Positions 33,101-38,337 of a DNA stretch of 64,000 bases are shown here, piece after piece (the first letter of the stretch is position 1; each line of letters begins with the position of its first letter). The stretch covers positions 1-64,000 of the forward strand of contig JAVSML010024606.1 in NCBI GenBank assembly GCA_038503035.1. The letters are read 5' to 3'. Below the pieces are notes generated by a model. That model ran no database searches, was not told the origin of the DNA, and saw only the letters and a list, made by a program, of their open reading frames with translations. Source of the DNA: Crocodylus rhombifer. Taxonomy: Eukaryota; Chordata; Crocodylia; Crocodylidae. A program made the translations under genes and the position numbers.

Positions 33101-33165
33101 AGGTAAGCTTTCTGTTTTTCAAAACTGTTGCTTGTGCTACTGCTATTGTTCTTCTGTTTACTCTG
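3088..33165 (-). CDS. CLNK: CLNK (MIST) adaptor gene, partial, eight exons
   Basis: CLNK is a cytosolic SLP-76-family adaptor of mast, NK and T cells. It is tyrosine-phosphorylated and bridges immune-receptor kinases to PLC-gamma and Vav through tyrosine motifs, a proline-rich stretch and a C-terminal SH2 domain (family knowledge). Exons read on the minus strand: 33165-33091, 32124-32099, 25411-25371, 18082-17950, 14426-14331, 13840-13814, 3919-3891, 3107-3088. All have AG acceptors and GT donors, and their phases join (2|1, 1|2, 0|0, 1|2, 1|2, 1|2, 0|0) into 148 open codons. Landmarks are LNRSWPNLHAV, EEEKYDYDTVND, FPAKPIQESEYIGKQYLEV, NVKGEKERTRKSQ and SPTPPPR. They follow human CLNK in order as I remember it (NRSWPRI, DDDYDDPE, LPARPIKESEYADTHYFKV, NIKGDASVRKNK, IPLPPPRPL). 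Missing are the start codon, everything after SPTPPPR and the SH2 domain. Introns run from 0.49 to 9.9 kb and are full of transposons. The naming rests on remembered family sequence, not on a search. Confidence 0.88.
3389..3700. mobile_element. hAT (Charlie-like) MITE
   Basis: Begins CAGTGAATCTTAACCAGAG and ends GCTTGAGAACCACTG, the CAGTGGTTCT-type inverted termini of Charlie hAT elements. Flanking 8-mers atctagag and atttagat agree at 6 of 8 positions. It lies in the intron between CLNK exons g and h. Confidence 0.65.
3891..3919 (-). CDS. CLNK: CLNK coding exon g (29 nt micro-exon)
   Basis: The acceptor is atatctattttag and the donor is CCCAG|gtaagaac. Two leading bases plus the trailing base of exon f give Gly, then EKERTRKSQ, ending in phase 0. 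This is the basic stretch before the proline-rich motif (human GDASVRKNK). All frames are open, so frame comes from the neighbours. Confidence 0.83.
4101..4291. repeat. Inverted repeat in a GC-rich segment
   Basis: The arm 4101-4152 (gcacagccccccacc...tatcactgg) is inverted at 4242-4291 (ccagtgataa...ggggggctgtgc). The segment 4040-4500 is GC-rich against AT-rich flanks and probably a non-autonomous element. The overlapping open frames on both strands look like composition effects. Confidence 0.6.
4955..5035 (-). repeat. Copy of the 'gaaga...aataaaag.tatca' repeat
   Basis: Minus strand reads gatgcctgaaaacttgtcta, atagttcacagagctggtcc, aataaaagctatcac, the same family as 50575-50695. Confidence 0.5.
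5877..6356. mobile_element. Tigger/pogo-like MITE with TA target duplication
   Basis: 480 bp with inverted ends CAGGTTTCCATTGCTTTATGC and GCATAAAGCAAGGGAAACCTG, flanked by TA on both sides (5875-5876, 6357-6358). TA duplication and a CAG... terminus are typical of the Tc1/mariner/pogo group. No transposase frame. Confidence 0.82.
6612..6645 (+). repeat. (TG)n-type microsatellite
   Basis: gggtgtgtgtgcgtgtgtgc followed by atgtgtgtatgg; imperfect TG repeat. Confidence 0.85.
7101..7265. mobile_element. Foldback MITE
   Basis: Arms 7101-7144 (tgtatctcttgtattcagca) and 7212-7250 (tgctgaatacatgagatgct) are inverted. A second hairpin inside pairs ctttaactaaag with ctttagttaaag. A right-half relative is at about 30765-30880 (gctgaatacatgtgatgcag). 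Confidence 0.6.
7600..9652 (+). mobile_element. CR1 LINE, 5'-truncated, decayed (copy A)
   Basis: Non-LTR retrotransposon remnant containing the ORF2 segment from the linker before the reverse transcriptase to the 3' end. Visible pieces: the pre-RT linker (7640-8100, several stops), RT start at 8120-8480 (KSMGPDAMHSRVF, DWKRANIVPIFKK, NSQHGFTKSKSCLTNL), a frameshift near 8500, then IIYLDFSKAFDTVSH (about 8525-8570). The catalytic FADD is FTDD at 8788-8799. The C-terminal region follows (9090-9560, KHWNRLPRQVV). It ends with the CR1 3' signature GATTCTATGATTCT at about 9639-9652. Multiple stops and frameshifts make it inactive. It lies antisense to CLNK in the 9.9-kb intron. The exact 5' limit is uncertain. 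Confidence 0.93.
8120..8690 (+). pseudogene. CR1 reverse transcriptase fragment (copy A)
   Basis: The frame at 8120-8536 carries the first RT blocks, ending at an FYDEITG-like motif. The frame shifts between 8480 and 8525 into 8499-8690, which carries IIYLDFSKAFDTVSH and the LRKYGLDEWTLRW helix. It then meets a stop before the region that should read SGVPQGSVLGP. RNA-templated DNA synthesis is the ancestral role; this copy cannot make a whole enzyme. Confidence 0.9.
9971..10250 (+). repeat. ~110-bp tandem repeat, about 2.5 copies
   Basis: The motif ctggtcc..g...agcggccaaacgtgg at about 9990-10016 recurs at about 10100-10126 and partly at 10215. The measured step (aaacgtgg at 10011, aaacatgg at 10121) is 110 bp. 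Each unit includes gtggggtggtggat and a ttccccctc block. A proline/glycine-rich open frame is present on both strands, so coding is unlikely. Confidence 0.7.
10640..11413. mobile_element. Palindromic hAT-like non-autonomous element with 8-bp TSD
   Basis: Termini TAGGGCTGTG... and ...GCACCCCTA are inverted. They are flanked by a perfect 8-bp repeat, CTAAATAT, at 10632-10639 and 11414-11421, the hAT hallmark. Inside, left arm 10800-11012 and right arm about 11100-11310 are inverted copies (ctacatacctcaaggtacca versus tggtaccttgaggtatgtag). There is no transposase. Open frames across it on both strands are by-products of the palindrome. Confidence 0.85.
11650..11915. repeat. Probable dispersed repeat, 'gcagggctatcaaactcatc' type
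   Basis: Begins with a gcagggct.tcaaactca motif and has a mirrored cctttgacaactctg end (gtcaaac / ttgacaa), as in hAT-like short elements. No second copy in the window, so this rests on pattern familiarity. Confidence 0.4.
12335..12640. mobile_element. Foldback MITE related to the nested 60.3-kb element
   Basis: Shares gctgagaaaatggcagtggt and gtgcttttaaactaaaacac with its inverted partner ttttagttcaaaagcacac, and the outer block gagtagactcaattaatcaa. Limits approximate. Confidence 0.55.
13285..13700. repeat. hAT-like remnant
   Basis: Left edge tagtggttcttaactgcggt resembles Charlie-type termini. A second agcggttctcagctggagtg block occurs at 13634. The interior is GC-rich with a CAG-rich run (13589-13602). 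Structure incomplete. Confidence 0.4.
13814..13840 (-). CDS. CLNK: CLNK coding exon f (27 nt micro-exon)
   Basis: The acceptor is caccatcctgtttcag and the donor is TCAAAG|gtacaagc. Two leading bases complete a Gln, then RSEVPNVK follows and one base passes on to make Gly with the next exon. Human CLNK has VRSQNIKG here. It lies only 490 bp downstream of exon e. The following intron is the largest seen (9.9 kb) and holds a decayed CR1 and the 10640-11413 palindromic element. Confidence 0.85.
14331..14426 (-). CDS. CLNK: CLNK coding exon e (96 nt)
   Basis: The acceptor follows a strong pyrimidine tract (cttctctgtgtcacag). The donor is GGCAC|gtaaag, which is weaker than the others. Two leading bases complete a glycine, then KQYLEVWSGADFSPDITLQ and HKSSSSPQDLRA follow, with one trailing base. 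KQYLEV corresponds to the THYFKV tyrosine motif of human CLNK; the serine-rich rest is poorly conserved linker. The first bases of the exon are GTAAAC, so the acceptor-exon boundary looks like a donor on casual reading. Confidence 0.85.
14770..15260. mobile_element. MITE with TCTACAC termini (copy 2)
   Basis: Starts tggcacatctacacaaaagg and ends gtagatatgcccag. The interior aligns block by block with 63122-63615 (tttactgtagagttgcctaa, gtctacatgtgtggccc, gctggctggga). Confidence 0.65.
15600..16060. repeat. GC-rich foldback segment
   Basis: Arms 15631-15666 (cccagggactttctaaatcc) and 16006-16037 (agtgacttaaaagtccctgg) are inverted, about 340 bp apart. The core is C-rich with a duplicated gcttgcagg.gctggactcag at about 15818 and 15856. 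Confidence 0.6.
16060..17949. other. Intron sequence, no recognised feature
   Basis: AT-rich intronic DNA between CLNK exons d and e (14427-17949 overall). Apart from the MITE at 14770 and the foldback at 15600 I see no coding or RNA gene. Short open frames lack codon-like structure. Confidence 0.5.
17950..18082 (-). CDS. CLNK: CLNK coding exon d (133 nt), acidic tyrosine region
   Basis: The acceptor has a long pyrimidine tract (tttctctctctttctcag) and the donor is ATATAG|gtaacttat. It encodes 44 residues plus one base, beginning DQDFAITGLEEEKYDYD and ending FPAKPIQESEYI. The acidic tyrosines (EKYDYDTVND and ESEYIG) sit where human CLNK has DDDYDDPE and KESEYADTHY, the phosphotyrosine sites that recruit SH2 partners. 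The (L/F)PA(K/R)P motif is shared with SLP-76. This is the exon that identifies the gene family. Confidence 0.92.
18440..18925 (+). repeat. Dispersed ~450-bp GC-rich repeat, copy 1
   Basis: Shares with 33740-34190: gagcaagtagcagtgg, gctctgg.c.gcagcaagtta, ggctggggccagca, cagcagccttac/t, ctatggggttttttt/catgggtttttttgaccc and the end gaa.gcctgaatg...gtgt(a)gt. It contains a local duplication of agtctgtagtagaatg (about 18524-18558). No coding content; likely a non-autonomous transposon. Confidence 0.7.
19482..19753 (-). mobile_element. Old CR1 LINE, 3' part, interrupted (outer element, left half)
   Basis: The plus strand here reads as the reverse of a CR1 3' region: cagtcatagaaaatgtaagg, ctagaaggggcctcaagatc, cctgttccagtaattaacta, aaacctgaatctctcttgat. 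It stops abruptly at ccttctgggcatacagaata-type sequence where a younger CR1 begins. The continuation is found 4.1 kb away at 23850-24050 on the same strand. Its greater decay compared with the inner copy fits an older insertion. Confidence 0.8.
19948..21356 (-). pseudogene. CR1 ORF2 reverse transcriptase, internally deleted (copy B)
   Basis: The pre-RT linker (FFRYVGSQRKSKGNIGPLL) and RT blocks (DWKKANVVPIFKKGRKVDP, SQHGFVVGKSCLTNL, VIYLDFKKAFDLVSQD) run to VVIDGS-type sequence near 20467. The frame then jumps to EKRDLGVIIDHKMNMSLQC. The intervening SGVPQGSILGP and FADD catalytic blocks are missing, so the deletion joint is near 20455-20470. The C-terminal part (LVRPQLEYCVQFWA) runs to 19948. 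Confidence 0.88.
21429..22322 (-). pseudogene. CR1 ORF2 endonuclease domain (copy B)
   Basis: AP-like endonuclease: GTLACLYTDARSLRYKQEE, DVIGITETWWDSTHDWAI and YTLYRRDRVDKRGGSVALYV in 22322-22035, then a frame break, then MVGVYYRPPTQSPELDQEF, VVMGDFSYPDISWE (the usual GDFN reads GDFS) and LGDSNHELITF (21983-21429). This domain nicks target DNA in CR1 retrotransposition. Key motifs TETW, GVYYRPP and SDH-like DSNHEL are visible. Confidence 0.88.
22433..23011 (-). pseudogene. CR1 ORF1, SGNH-esterase domain (copy B)
   Basis: An open 192-residue frame with LLVHVGTNDTAQ (the GxND block of SGNH hydrolases), VLFSSIFPVLGYG, and GRDGLYLSPLRRRLFSDRL near the C-terminus. CR1 ORF1 proteins are known to carry an esterase of this fold; its part in transposition is unclear. 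The usual D-G-x-H catalytic pair reads DGLY here, so the histidine has been lost. In copy E the matching site reads GGLH, so the aspartate is lost instead. It ends with a stop at 22433, about 110 bp before ORF2. Confidence 0.82.
23205..23849 (-). repeat. Tandem 409-bp monomers in CR1 5' region
   Basis: The segment beginning ggctgggtgaagtaggggcc at 23205 recurs at 23614 (ggctgggccaagtacgggcc), an offset of 409 bp. The likeness continues through ccactcagcc..cctcctcc, aggggttaaccccctccca and the run ending catctct..cactcc..agcctaa. The second (upstream) unit is cut off near 23849, the 5' end of the element. GC-rich tandem units at a LINE 5' end resemble the monomeric promoters of some mammalian L1s; promoter function is inference. 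Confidence 0.82.
23850..24050 (-). mobile_element. Old CR1 LINE, interrupted (outer element, right half)
   Basis: Resumes the old minus-strand CR1 with gtacatttgaaaactattat, catgtccctccttagtcttc and ccagacttaaacaaactcaa, typical antisense CR1 sequence from just upstream of the 3' untranslated region. Together with 19482-19753 it forms one contiguous element if the 19754-23849 insertion is removed. Confidence 0.78.
24458..24996 (+). mobile_element. CR1 LINE 3' fragment (copy C)
   Basis: A plus-strand CR1 end with coding remnant (ALVRPPREC-like start, REVGLFSLEKRRVRGDLI at 24605-24655) and the tail through aactcctgaggtcccttcta to ttctatgattctt near 24996. It lies about 400 bp from the CR1 nest in the opposite orientation, forming an inverted CR1 pair with it. 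Confidence 0.92.
25371..25411 (-). CDS. CLNK: CLNK coding exon c (41 nt)
   Basis: The acceptor is gtgttttatttag and the donor is ATTTT|gtaagtatg. All three frames are open, so the frame is fixed by its neighbours. Two leading bases complete a Glu codon, then SQRRNIPRNTHNF follows and the exon ends in phase 0 before DQDF of the next exon. In human CLNK the matching stretch is QYQRMNKPLLDWERNF. The 7.3-kb intron that follows contains the CR1-in-CR1 nest and the 24.46-kb CR1 fragment. Confidence 0.78.
25690..26995. mobile_element. 1.3-kb foldback element
   Basis: Left arm (about 25700-25925) and right arm (about 26757-26990) are inverted copies. They share gctctaaatttgat, ctggaaatccagg, gcagggcaaggca / tggggcaaggcat, and gggtcctccagag at the inner edge. 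Outer ends are cacatccag...cacgtgcctct and its complement tgcccatt-like aggcacctgtgtacttg...ggatgcaccc. A smaller hairpin (26040-26190) sits in the core. No transposase frame. The ccatggggttttt block links it to the repeats at 18.5 and 33.8 kb. Confidence 0.75.
27195..27280 (+). repeat. Polypurine tract
   Basis: About 85 bases almost wholly A and G (gggggagggaaggagaagaa, agggagggtgg), a homopurine run that could form triplex DNA. Confidence 0.75.
27330..27498. mobile_element. MITE, right end only
   Basis: Ends catctcatgtagacgtgcccag, with taatgcacagtaagc before it, as at 29902-30235. The left limit is unclear. Confidence 0.5.
27500..29464. other. Intron sequence, no recognised feature
   Basis: Part of the intron between CLNK exons b and c. 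No splice-flanked open segment, RNA gene or clear transposon end found. Similar unassigned stretches: 11916-12334, 12641-13284, 18083-18439, 18926-19481, 24051-24457, 25000-25370, 30236-31581, 32125-33090. Confidence 0.5.
29465..29660. repeat. Inverted repeat around a G-run
   Basis: Arms ctgttttctgaatgggaggg (29465) and ccttcccattctgaaaagag (29640) are inverted; the centre contains a run of nine or ten Gs near 29566. Confidence 0.55.
29902..30235. mobile_element. MITE with TCTACACATG termini (copy 3)
   Basis: Starts ctgggcatgtctacacatgc and ends tctcatgtagaggtgcct. Inner block ccccagccagccagggcacc matches the copy at 749. Confidence 0.65.
31582..31823. mobile_element. Short MITE, TGCATTA-rich family (empty-site copy)
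   Basis: Starts ctgggcacatctatatgtgt and ends aggtagatgcacacac. It contains ttagtacctcaccttgaagg uninterrupted at about 31751-31770, the point where the 60.1-kb copy carries an insertion. Confidence 0.65.
32099..32124 (-). CDS. CLNK: CLNK coding exon b (26 nt micro-exon)
   Basis: The acceptor is cttttacttctttag and the donor is AGTAG|gtgagctg. With one leading and one trailing base it encodes SWPNLHAV, aligned to SWPRINSA in human CLNK. The preceding exon ends in phase 2 and the next starts with two bases, so both joins are in frame. The exon is too short for ordinary gene finders. The 6.7-kb intron after it carries the 25.7-27 kb foldback element. Confidence 0.8.
32492..32540. repeat. AT-rich (ATAC)n-like microsatellite, self-complementary
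   Basis: ctacatatatacatatatgt, then ggtatatacatatatattgt; alternating purine-pyrimidine and able to form a cruciform. Confidence 0.8.
33091..33165 (-). CDS. CLNK: CLNK coding exon a (75 nt), N-terminal
   Basis: The acceptor is ttttctactgcag and the donor is AATAG|gtaagtaag. Only the frame with one leading base is open to the end. It gives a basic segment finishing KNRKLTYLNR, where the last arginine is completed by the first base of the next exon and leads into SWPNLHAV (human: PKNRSWPRI). Another frame is open until a TAG exactly at the donor, so frame choice depends on the next exon. No ATG exists in the coding frame and a stop lies in frame in the intron just upstream, so translation must begin in an earlier exon. 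The acceptor is a CAGCAG tandem (NAGNAG), which would allow a 3-nt shorter product. Confidence 0.78.
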   Translation of the reverse strand, partial: QSKQKNNSSSTSNSFEKQKAYLSE

Positions 33166-33739
33166 CTGCAGTAGAAAATAATTTATTGTTAGAAAATAAC
33201 ACTGCAAAGGGAGAAAAAAAAACTTCCATAAGAATAAGATAAGGCCCATTTATTTTACCTGAAAAAATTCTACATGCATATTCAGATGACATTTTCCTTC
33301 CCAACCCTTTTCCACATATTAGAGGATATATGTAATTTATTACTTTAAACTGTTTAGACCCAAATTATTTCCTATAAAGAAAGAGAAAGGGAAGGAACAT
33401 GCAGAGAACGCTGAATTCCTGTTCCAGGGATACTGTTCCGTTATGGTAGGGTAGGGTATGTTGTCCTCTTGCAGAAAAAGTCAAAATATCCATAGAGATC
33501 TGTGGATATCCACAGATAGATAAGCACTTGCTTAATACCCAGGCATATACAAGGTATACGTTCTTGGTAATTTGGCAACCTAGCTCTGCTTCTCTGCCCT
33601 GCTGTCTCCACTTTTGGTTGCCTCTGAGATTTTCTTAGAGAAGGTTTTCGCAAAGAATGAATGAAACCTATGTACAATAATACTGATTTATGATTCAATG
33701 CACAAACACTTAGCCAACTTAATTTCCAAGTTTGTGACT

Positions 33740-34190
33740 AGTTTTACAGGCGTTCAGTCTCCAATCCCTGGGGAACCAGCAGGGACTTTTGGTTTCCCAG
33801 GGGCAAGTAGCAGTGGCACACCTTGTGCCACGTGTGCTCTGGCCTGCAGCAAGTTACCCCAGGTAGGGTAGGGCAGCCTGGGGCCAGCAACTGTTCTGGC
33901 CCCAGCAGCCTTATCAAGGGCAGCAGCCATGGCAGGAAGCCTAGCCAGCAGTCAGGCTCTGGTTTTGGGCGGTGTGCCCTGCTGCCATGTGTGTTTCCCT
34001 GCTTTTTTCCGCATGGGTTTTTTTGACCCTGGGATCTCCCAGGGTCAAACCCTCCCCACCCCATGCTGCAAGGTAGCAGTGTGGAGAATGCCTGAATGCT
34101 CAGTGTGTAGTGCTGCAGATGTGTCTGCGGTACCATATACCACAAGGCTGTACCCGTCTGAATGTAGCCATAGACTTCAGTGGAACTATT
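33740..34190 (+). repeat. Dispersed ~450-bp GC-rich repeat, copy 2
   Basis: Same orientation and block order as 18440-18925. An internal inverted repeat (tgaccctgggatctcccagggtca, about 34022-34045) gives a perfect short hairpin. It lies immediately upstream of CLNK exon a on the gene strand. Confidence 0.7.
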
Positions 34191-34599
34191 TGCAGGCTTA
34201 AAGTTAAGCTATTTGCACAAGATGTGAAAGAAAAAGGCTTTAAAAAGTATCATCTTTCTGATTAATGCCTGAAGATTTTAACAAGAACTATTTTCTTAGT
34301 TTTCTTCCCTTACCCAACTCTCTCTGGGTATGTTCAGCCAAACAAAGCAGCTTTCTGATCAGAGACATAACAATTCAGCTCCATACTGGGGCAGTGTGAG
34401 CTCCTGTCACACTGATTTTGGCACTGTGATCAACTGTCACTGTGGCAATGGTTAGTTATGCACCTCCTTCCATTCACACAGGCAGTGTCTGGGGGTGCTG
34501 CCTCAGTTGCCCCCCCTGGACCAACTCCATTGCACTATTCTTTCTGATGTAGTATTTTTCCATGATCTCTGATTCTAACAACAAAAGTAATATTCCCAT

Positions 34600-35465
34600 G
34601 TTCTATAGAATTTTAGAAAATTAGGGTTGGAAGGGACCTCAGGAAGTCATCTAATCCAATCCCTGCTCAAAGCAGGACCAGCCTCAACTATGTCATCTCA
34701 GCCTAGACTTTGTCTAGCCAAGGTCTTAAAAATCTCCAAGGATGGAGAATCCACAGCCTCTCTGGGTAACCAGTTCCAGTGTTTTACTACCCCTCTAGTG
34801 AGAAGGTTTTTCCTAACATCTAACTTAAACTTCCCTTGCTGCAACTTGAGACTGTTGCTTCTTGTTCTGTCATCTGCCACCGCTGAGAGCTGTTTAGCTC
34901 CGTCTCCTTTGGAACCCCCTTCAGGTAGTTGAAGACTATTGTTAATTCCCCTCTCACTCTCTTCTACTCCAGACTAAATAAGCCCAGTTCCCTCAGCCTC
35001 TTCTCAGAAGTCACATGCCCCAGCCCTCTAACCATTTTTGTTGTCCTCTACTGGACTCTCCAATTTTTTCAACATCCTTTCTGTACTGGGAGGGGGAGGG
35101 AGGAGGAAGTGGTGGGGCGGGCAAAACTGGGGATATTACTCCAGATGTGGCCTCTCCAGTGCCTAATACAAGGATCACTTCCCTGGATCTGTCGACAACA
35201 TTTCTACTAACGCAGTTCCAGTATGTCATTAGCCTTGTTTGCAATAAGGGCATACTGTTGGCTTATATTCATATTACTGTCCACTGTATCACCCAAGTCC
35301 TTTTCTACAGAACTGCTGCCCAGACAGTCATTCCCCTGTAATGGTGCATGGGATTGTTCTGTGCTAAGTGCAGGACTTTATACTTGTCCTTATTGAACCT
35401 CATGAGATTTCTTTTGGTCCACTTTTCCAATAGGATGGGTGAGTCTGTCTATTCCACTCAGGACC
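34600..35465 (-). mobile_element. CR1 LINE 3' fragment (copy D)
   Basis: An antisense CR1 tail beginning at ttctatagaattttagaaaa, through tagggttggaagggacctca and agcaggaccagcctcaacta. Coding remnant includes VVKHWNWLPREAVDSPSL (minus, 34698-34880). It extends to ttgaacctcatgagatttct near 35410, the spot encoding the L..FNK region upstream. It is 5' truncated about 35465 and inactive. Confidence 0.9.
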
Positions 35466-35948
35466 CTACACCTTTTCTTTGGCTTTTATTTAACTGATAG
35501 TATTTTCCAGTGTTTGCTGTATATTTGTGCTTCAGTTAGACCATGTATAGAAATTGATATTCTGTACTTGAGACACAATACTGTAATGGACATTTTAACA
35601 CATGATTCAAGTTTACATTATTTATAGCCAGGAGAGATATTGAGGAGGAAATCTAGGACAACATTAATTTTAAGTGGCCATTGACTAATGTTTAAATGCA
35701 GGCAAAGTGTAATGAAACACCTACAGAACTATATTTGACATTTACATTAATGCCAGCTGAATTCAACCTGATGGGTTCCATTATAATAGATTATGATTAA
35801 TTCATGATGAGATGGGTACATAAAAGTTTTCATTCCAAAATCTAAAATTTGCCAAGAATCATGTAACTAAGGGCCATATCCTGTAACACTTACTCCACTG
35901 AAGATTGACTTACTGCAGAAATAGCCTAATAGACTATATGTTACTTAC

Positions 35949-35975
35949 TGTAAACAAGTGTATCAGAATATGACC
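35949..35975 (-). other. Possible upstream (5') exon, 27 nt
   Basis: A strong acceptor (ccctttattacttag) and strong donor (ACA|gtaagtaac) bracket 27 nt. In the frame demanded by CLNK exon a it contains a TGA and no following ATG, so it cannot supply the start codon. It could be an untranslated or alternative exon, or a chance pair of splice-like sites. Confidence 0.22.
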
Positions 35976-37184
35976 CTAAGTAATAAAGGGAGGACTGTGA
36001 ATATTAGAAGGAGGTAGAGAAATTCAGATGAGTTTCTTGACCTTTCTCCCAGCTCCTCATTCTCTTTGAGAAGAGAAACAGCAAAGGAAAAACTGATAGT
36101 ATAGTATTCAATATTTTCAGATCTAACTGCAGCATTATAAATTATTTTTTTCATAGGATTGCTAGTTTTCAGTGGTATTATAAAACTTGCTCATGAGAGT
36201 AATCTTGACTTGCAAGAGATTGCAAGACATGGGTTGAAATATCGGCTCAAAGAGTTCAGAAGCATTTTCTCGCTGGTTTATTATTTATTTAGTATTTGTT
36301 TTATAGTAACACCTGAGGATTCCCCTCAAAGAGCAGGGCCCCACTGCATCAGGTTTTGTACAAGCATGGAAATAAAAAGTAGTGGCTACTCCAAAAACTG
36401 CTTACAAACTAATAGTAAGATGAGAGAATGAATGGGTGCAACAGATAAGAGGAGAGGGAGGAAAGTACAGAATTGCGATCAGGTAAATTAGATTTTCAGG
36501 AAGGGAGTGAAATATGGAACACAATCATCAGTGAACAAATGTTTACAAACAAAGACTTTTCAGCCTTCACCTTGAAGGTGTTTCAAACAGAAGCAATTCT
36601 CCATCAGCCAGACATTTTATCTTGATTCCAGTCAACCTCCCAAAATGCTGTTCTGATGATTATAGAAAAGACGAAGGTTCAAGCATGCCATTTGTTGTAG
36701 AAAAAGGCTGGGGTTTATTCTCACCATCATGTAATTGCATCACCATAGTAATAACAGTAATTAAAACACCTAAATTTGTGGAGAAGCTTTCACAGGCTTC
36801 TCTGCTCCAAGAATAAAAACACTTTGTGAAGGGCAAGAAAGACACAAAACAGCTGTATTTTTCTCCCTGCATTTTCCTTTCCTGAACTATTCTTAATTTT
36901 TTTTGTGTGTATCGTATGCAGTAGAATGATTAAGGGTTAGGGAGATTTGAAACGCCAGGTCACTTGGTTGAACTGTGGTTTTGAAGAACACTGTGGCTGT
37001 CATGCATTTCCTTTTCTCATAATGTATTTCTTCTCAAACATTATTACTTAGTGCTACACAGACATGATGGCCCCAATTAAACAAGGTAGAGTCAATAGGA
37101 CTTAAATACATGCTTAAAGTTAACCATGGGCAAAATTTTAAAAGCACTGAAATAATTTAGGCAGTTGAGTCTCCACTCCCTTCC
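35976..37184. other. Upstream sequence, no recognised feature
   Basis: Lies upstream of CLNK exon a on the gene strand and should be intron or 5' flank. No coding exon with a start codon compatible with exon a could be picked out here. Confidence 0.45.
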
Positions 37185-37985
37185 CCACTGCTGCTTCGGG
37201 TCTGACCCACTCCCATCCTCGCCCCCGGTGCTTTGGGTCCAGCCCTGCTCTGCCCCCCTCCCCTCCAGTGCTTTGGGTCCAACTCCATTCCCGTCCCACT
37301 GCTTTGGGACCAGCCCCGCTCCCACCCCTGTGCCACTTTGGGTCCGATCCCCACTGCTTCAGGTCTGACCCCATTCCCCACCTCGCTTCAGGTCCAACCC
37401 CACGCCCCACCTCTTTGGGTCTGGCCCTGCTTTCCCCACCCTGCTGCTTCAGGTCTGACCCTGCTTCCGCTCTTACACAAGCCCCTGCCACTTTGGGTCC
37501 GGCTCCGCTCCCCTCCTTCCCCTCTGCCACTTTGGGTCCATGCACAATCCCCCTTCCCCCCACCGCTTTGGGTCCAACCCTGTTCCCTTCCCTGCCCCAC
37601 AACGCTTCAGGTCTGACCCTGCTCCCCTGCCCACCTCTTTGGGCCTGGCCCTGCTACATCCCCTCCCCCCACCACTTAGGGTCCGACCCTGTTCCCTCTC
37701 CTCCCTCCTACTGCTTCAGGTCCGGCTCCGCTCTTCTGCTTCCCCCCCCGCCACTTTGGGTCTGACCCCACTTCCCGCCTCCCTCCTGCTGCTTTGGGTT
37801 TGACCCTCTTCCCCTCCCTCCCCCGTGCTGCTTCAGGTCTGACCCCACTCCTCTGCCCACTGCTTTGGGTCTGGTCCCACTCCCCCACTCCCTTCTGCCA
37901 CTTCAGGTCTGACCTATTCCCCCCTCCCCTTCACTTCAGGGATGACCCCACTCCCCCCCTGCCACTCTGGGTCTGCCTGGCCCAC
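37185..37985. repeat. Minisatellite, 23 copies of a ~35-bp unit
   Basis: The core CTT(T/C)(G/A)GGTC(C/T)GACCC with C-rich spacer recurs 23 times by eye, from cttcgggtctgaccc at 37194 to ctctgggtctgcctgg at about 37970. The mean step is about 35 bp with irregular spacers. Long open frames on both strands are translations of the repeat, not genes. Confidence 0.85.
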
Positions 37986-38280
37986 GTCTGCCTGCCTCCC
38001 TGGCTCCCCTCCCTCCCTACCCACTGCCTCCCCGTCCCTGTCAGCTGTCCAGGGAGAAATTGGGGATGGGTGGTGGGGGTGCGCTGTCACCATGATTCCC
38101 CCCTTCACCCTCAGACAGGGAGGCAGTGGGGAAGTCCTGCTGCCTGCATGGCCAGGCCATGTTCCCCACTGCCAAACTTCCCCAACAGCGGTGCAAACAT
38201 GGGCCCACACAGCCCGGGCTGCCCAGCCAATTGCCACCTGCCCTCTTGGCGGTGCATACACAGTTGGCCAGAACTGTAAC

Positions 38281-38337
38281 AGATAGACAAACACACAGGC
38301 AAACAGACAGACAGACTAAACTTTTTATTATATTAGA
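38281..38337. repeat. (ACAG)n tract next to an AT-rich end
   Basis: Irregular acaaacacacaggcaaacag and agacagacagact followed by aaactttttattatattaga. Read on the minus strand it is TCTAATATAATAAAAAG then GTCTGTCTGTCTG, see findings. Confidence 0.6.

Noticed and set aside
37138..37888. Long open frames of GPKAVGG and PPLPLWV type on both strands
   Set aside because: They are translations of the 35-bp minisatellite.
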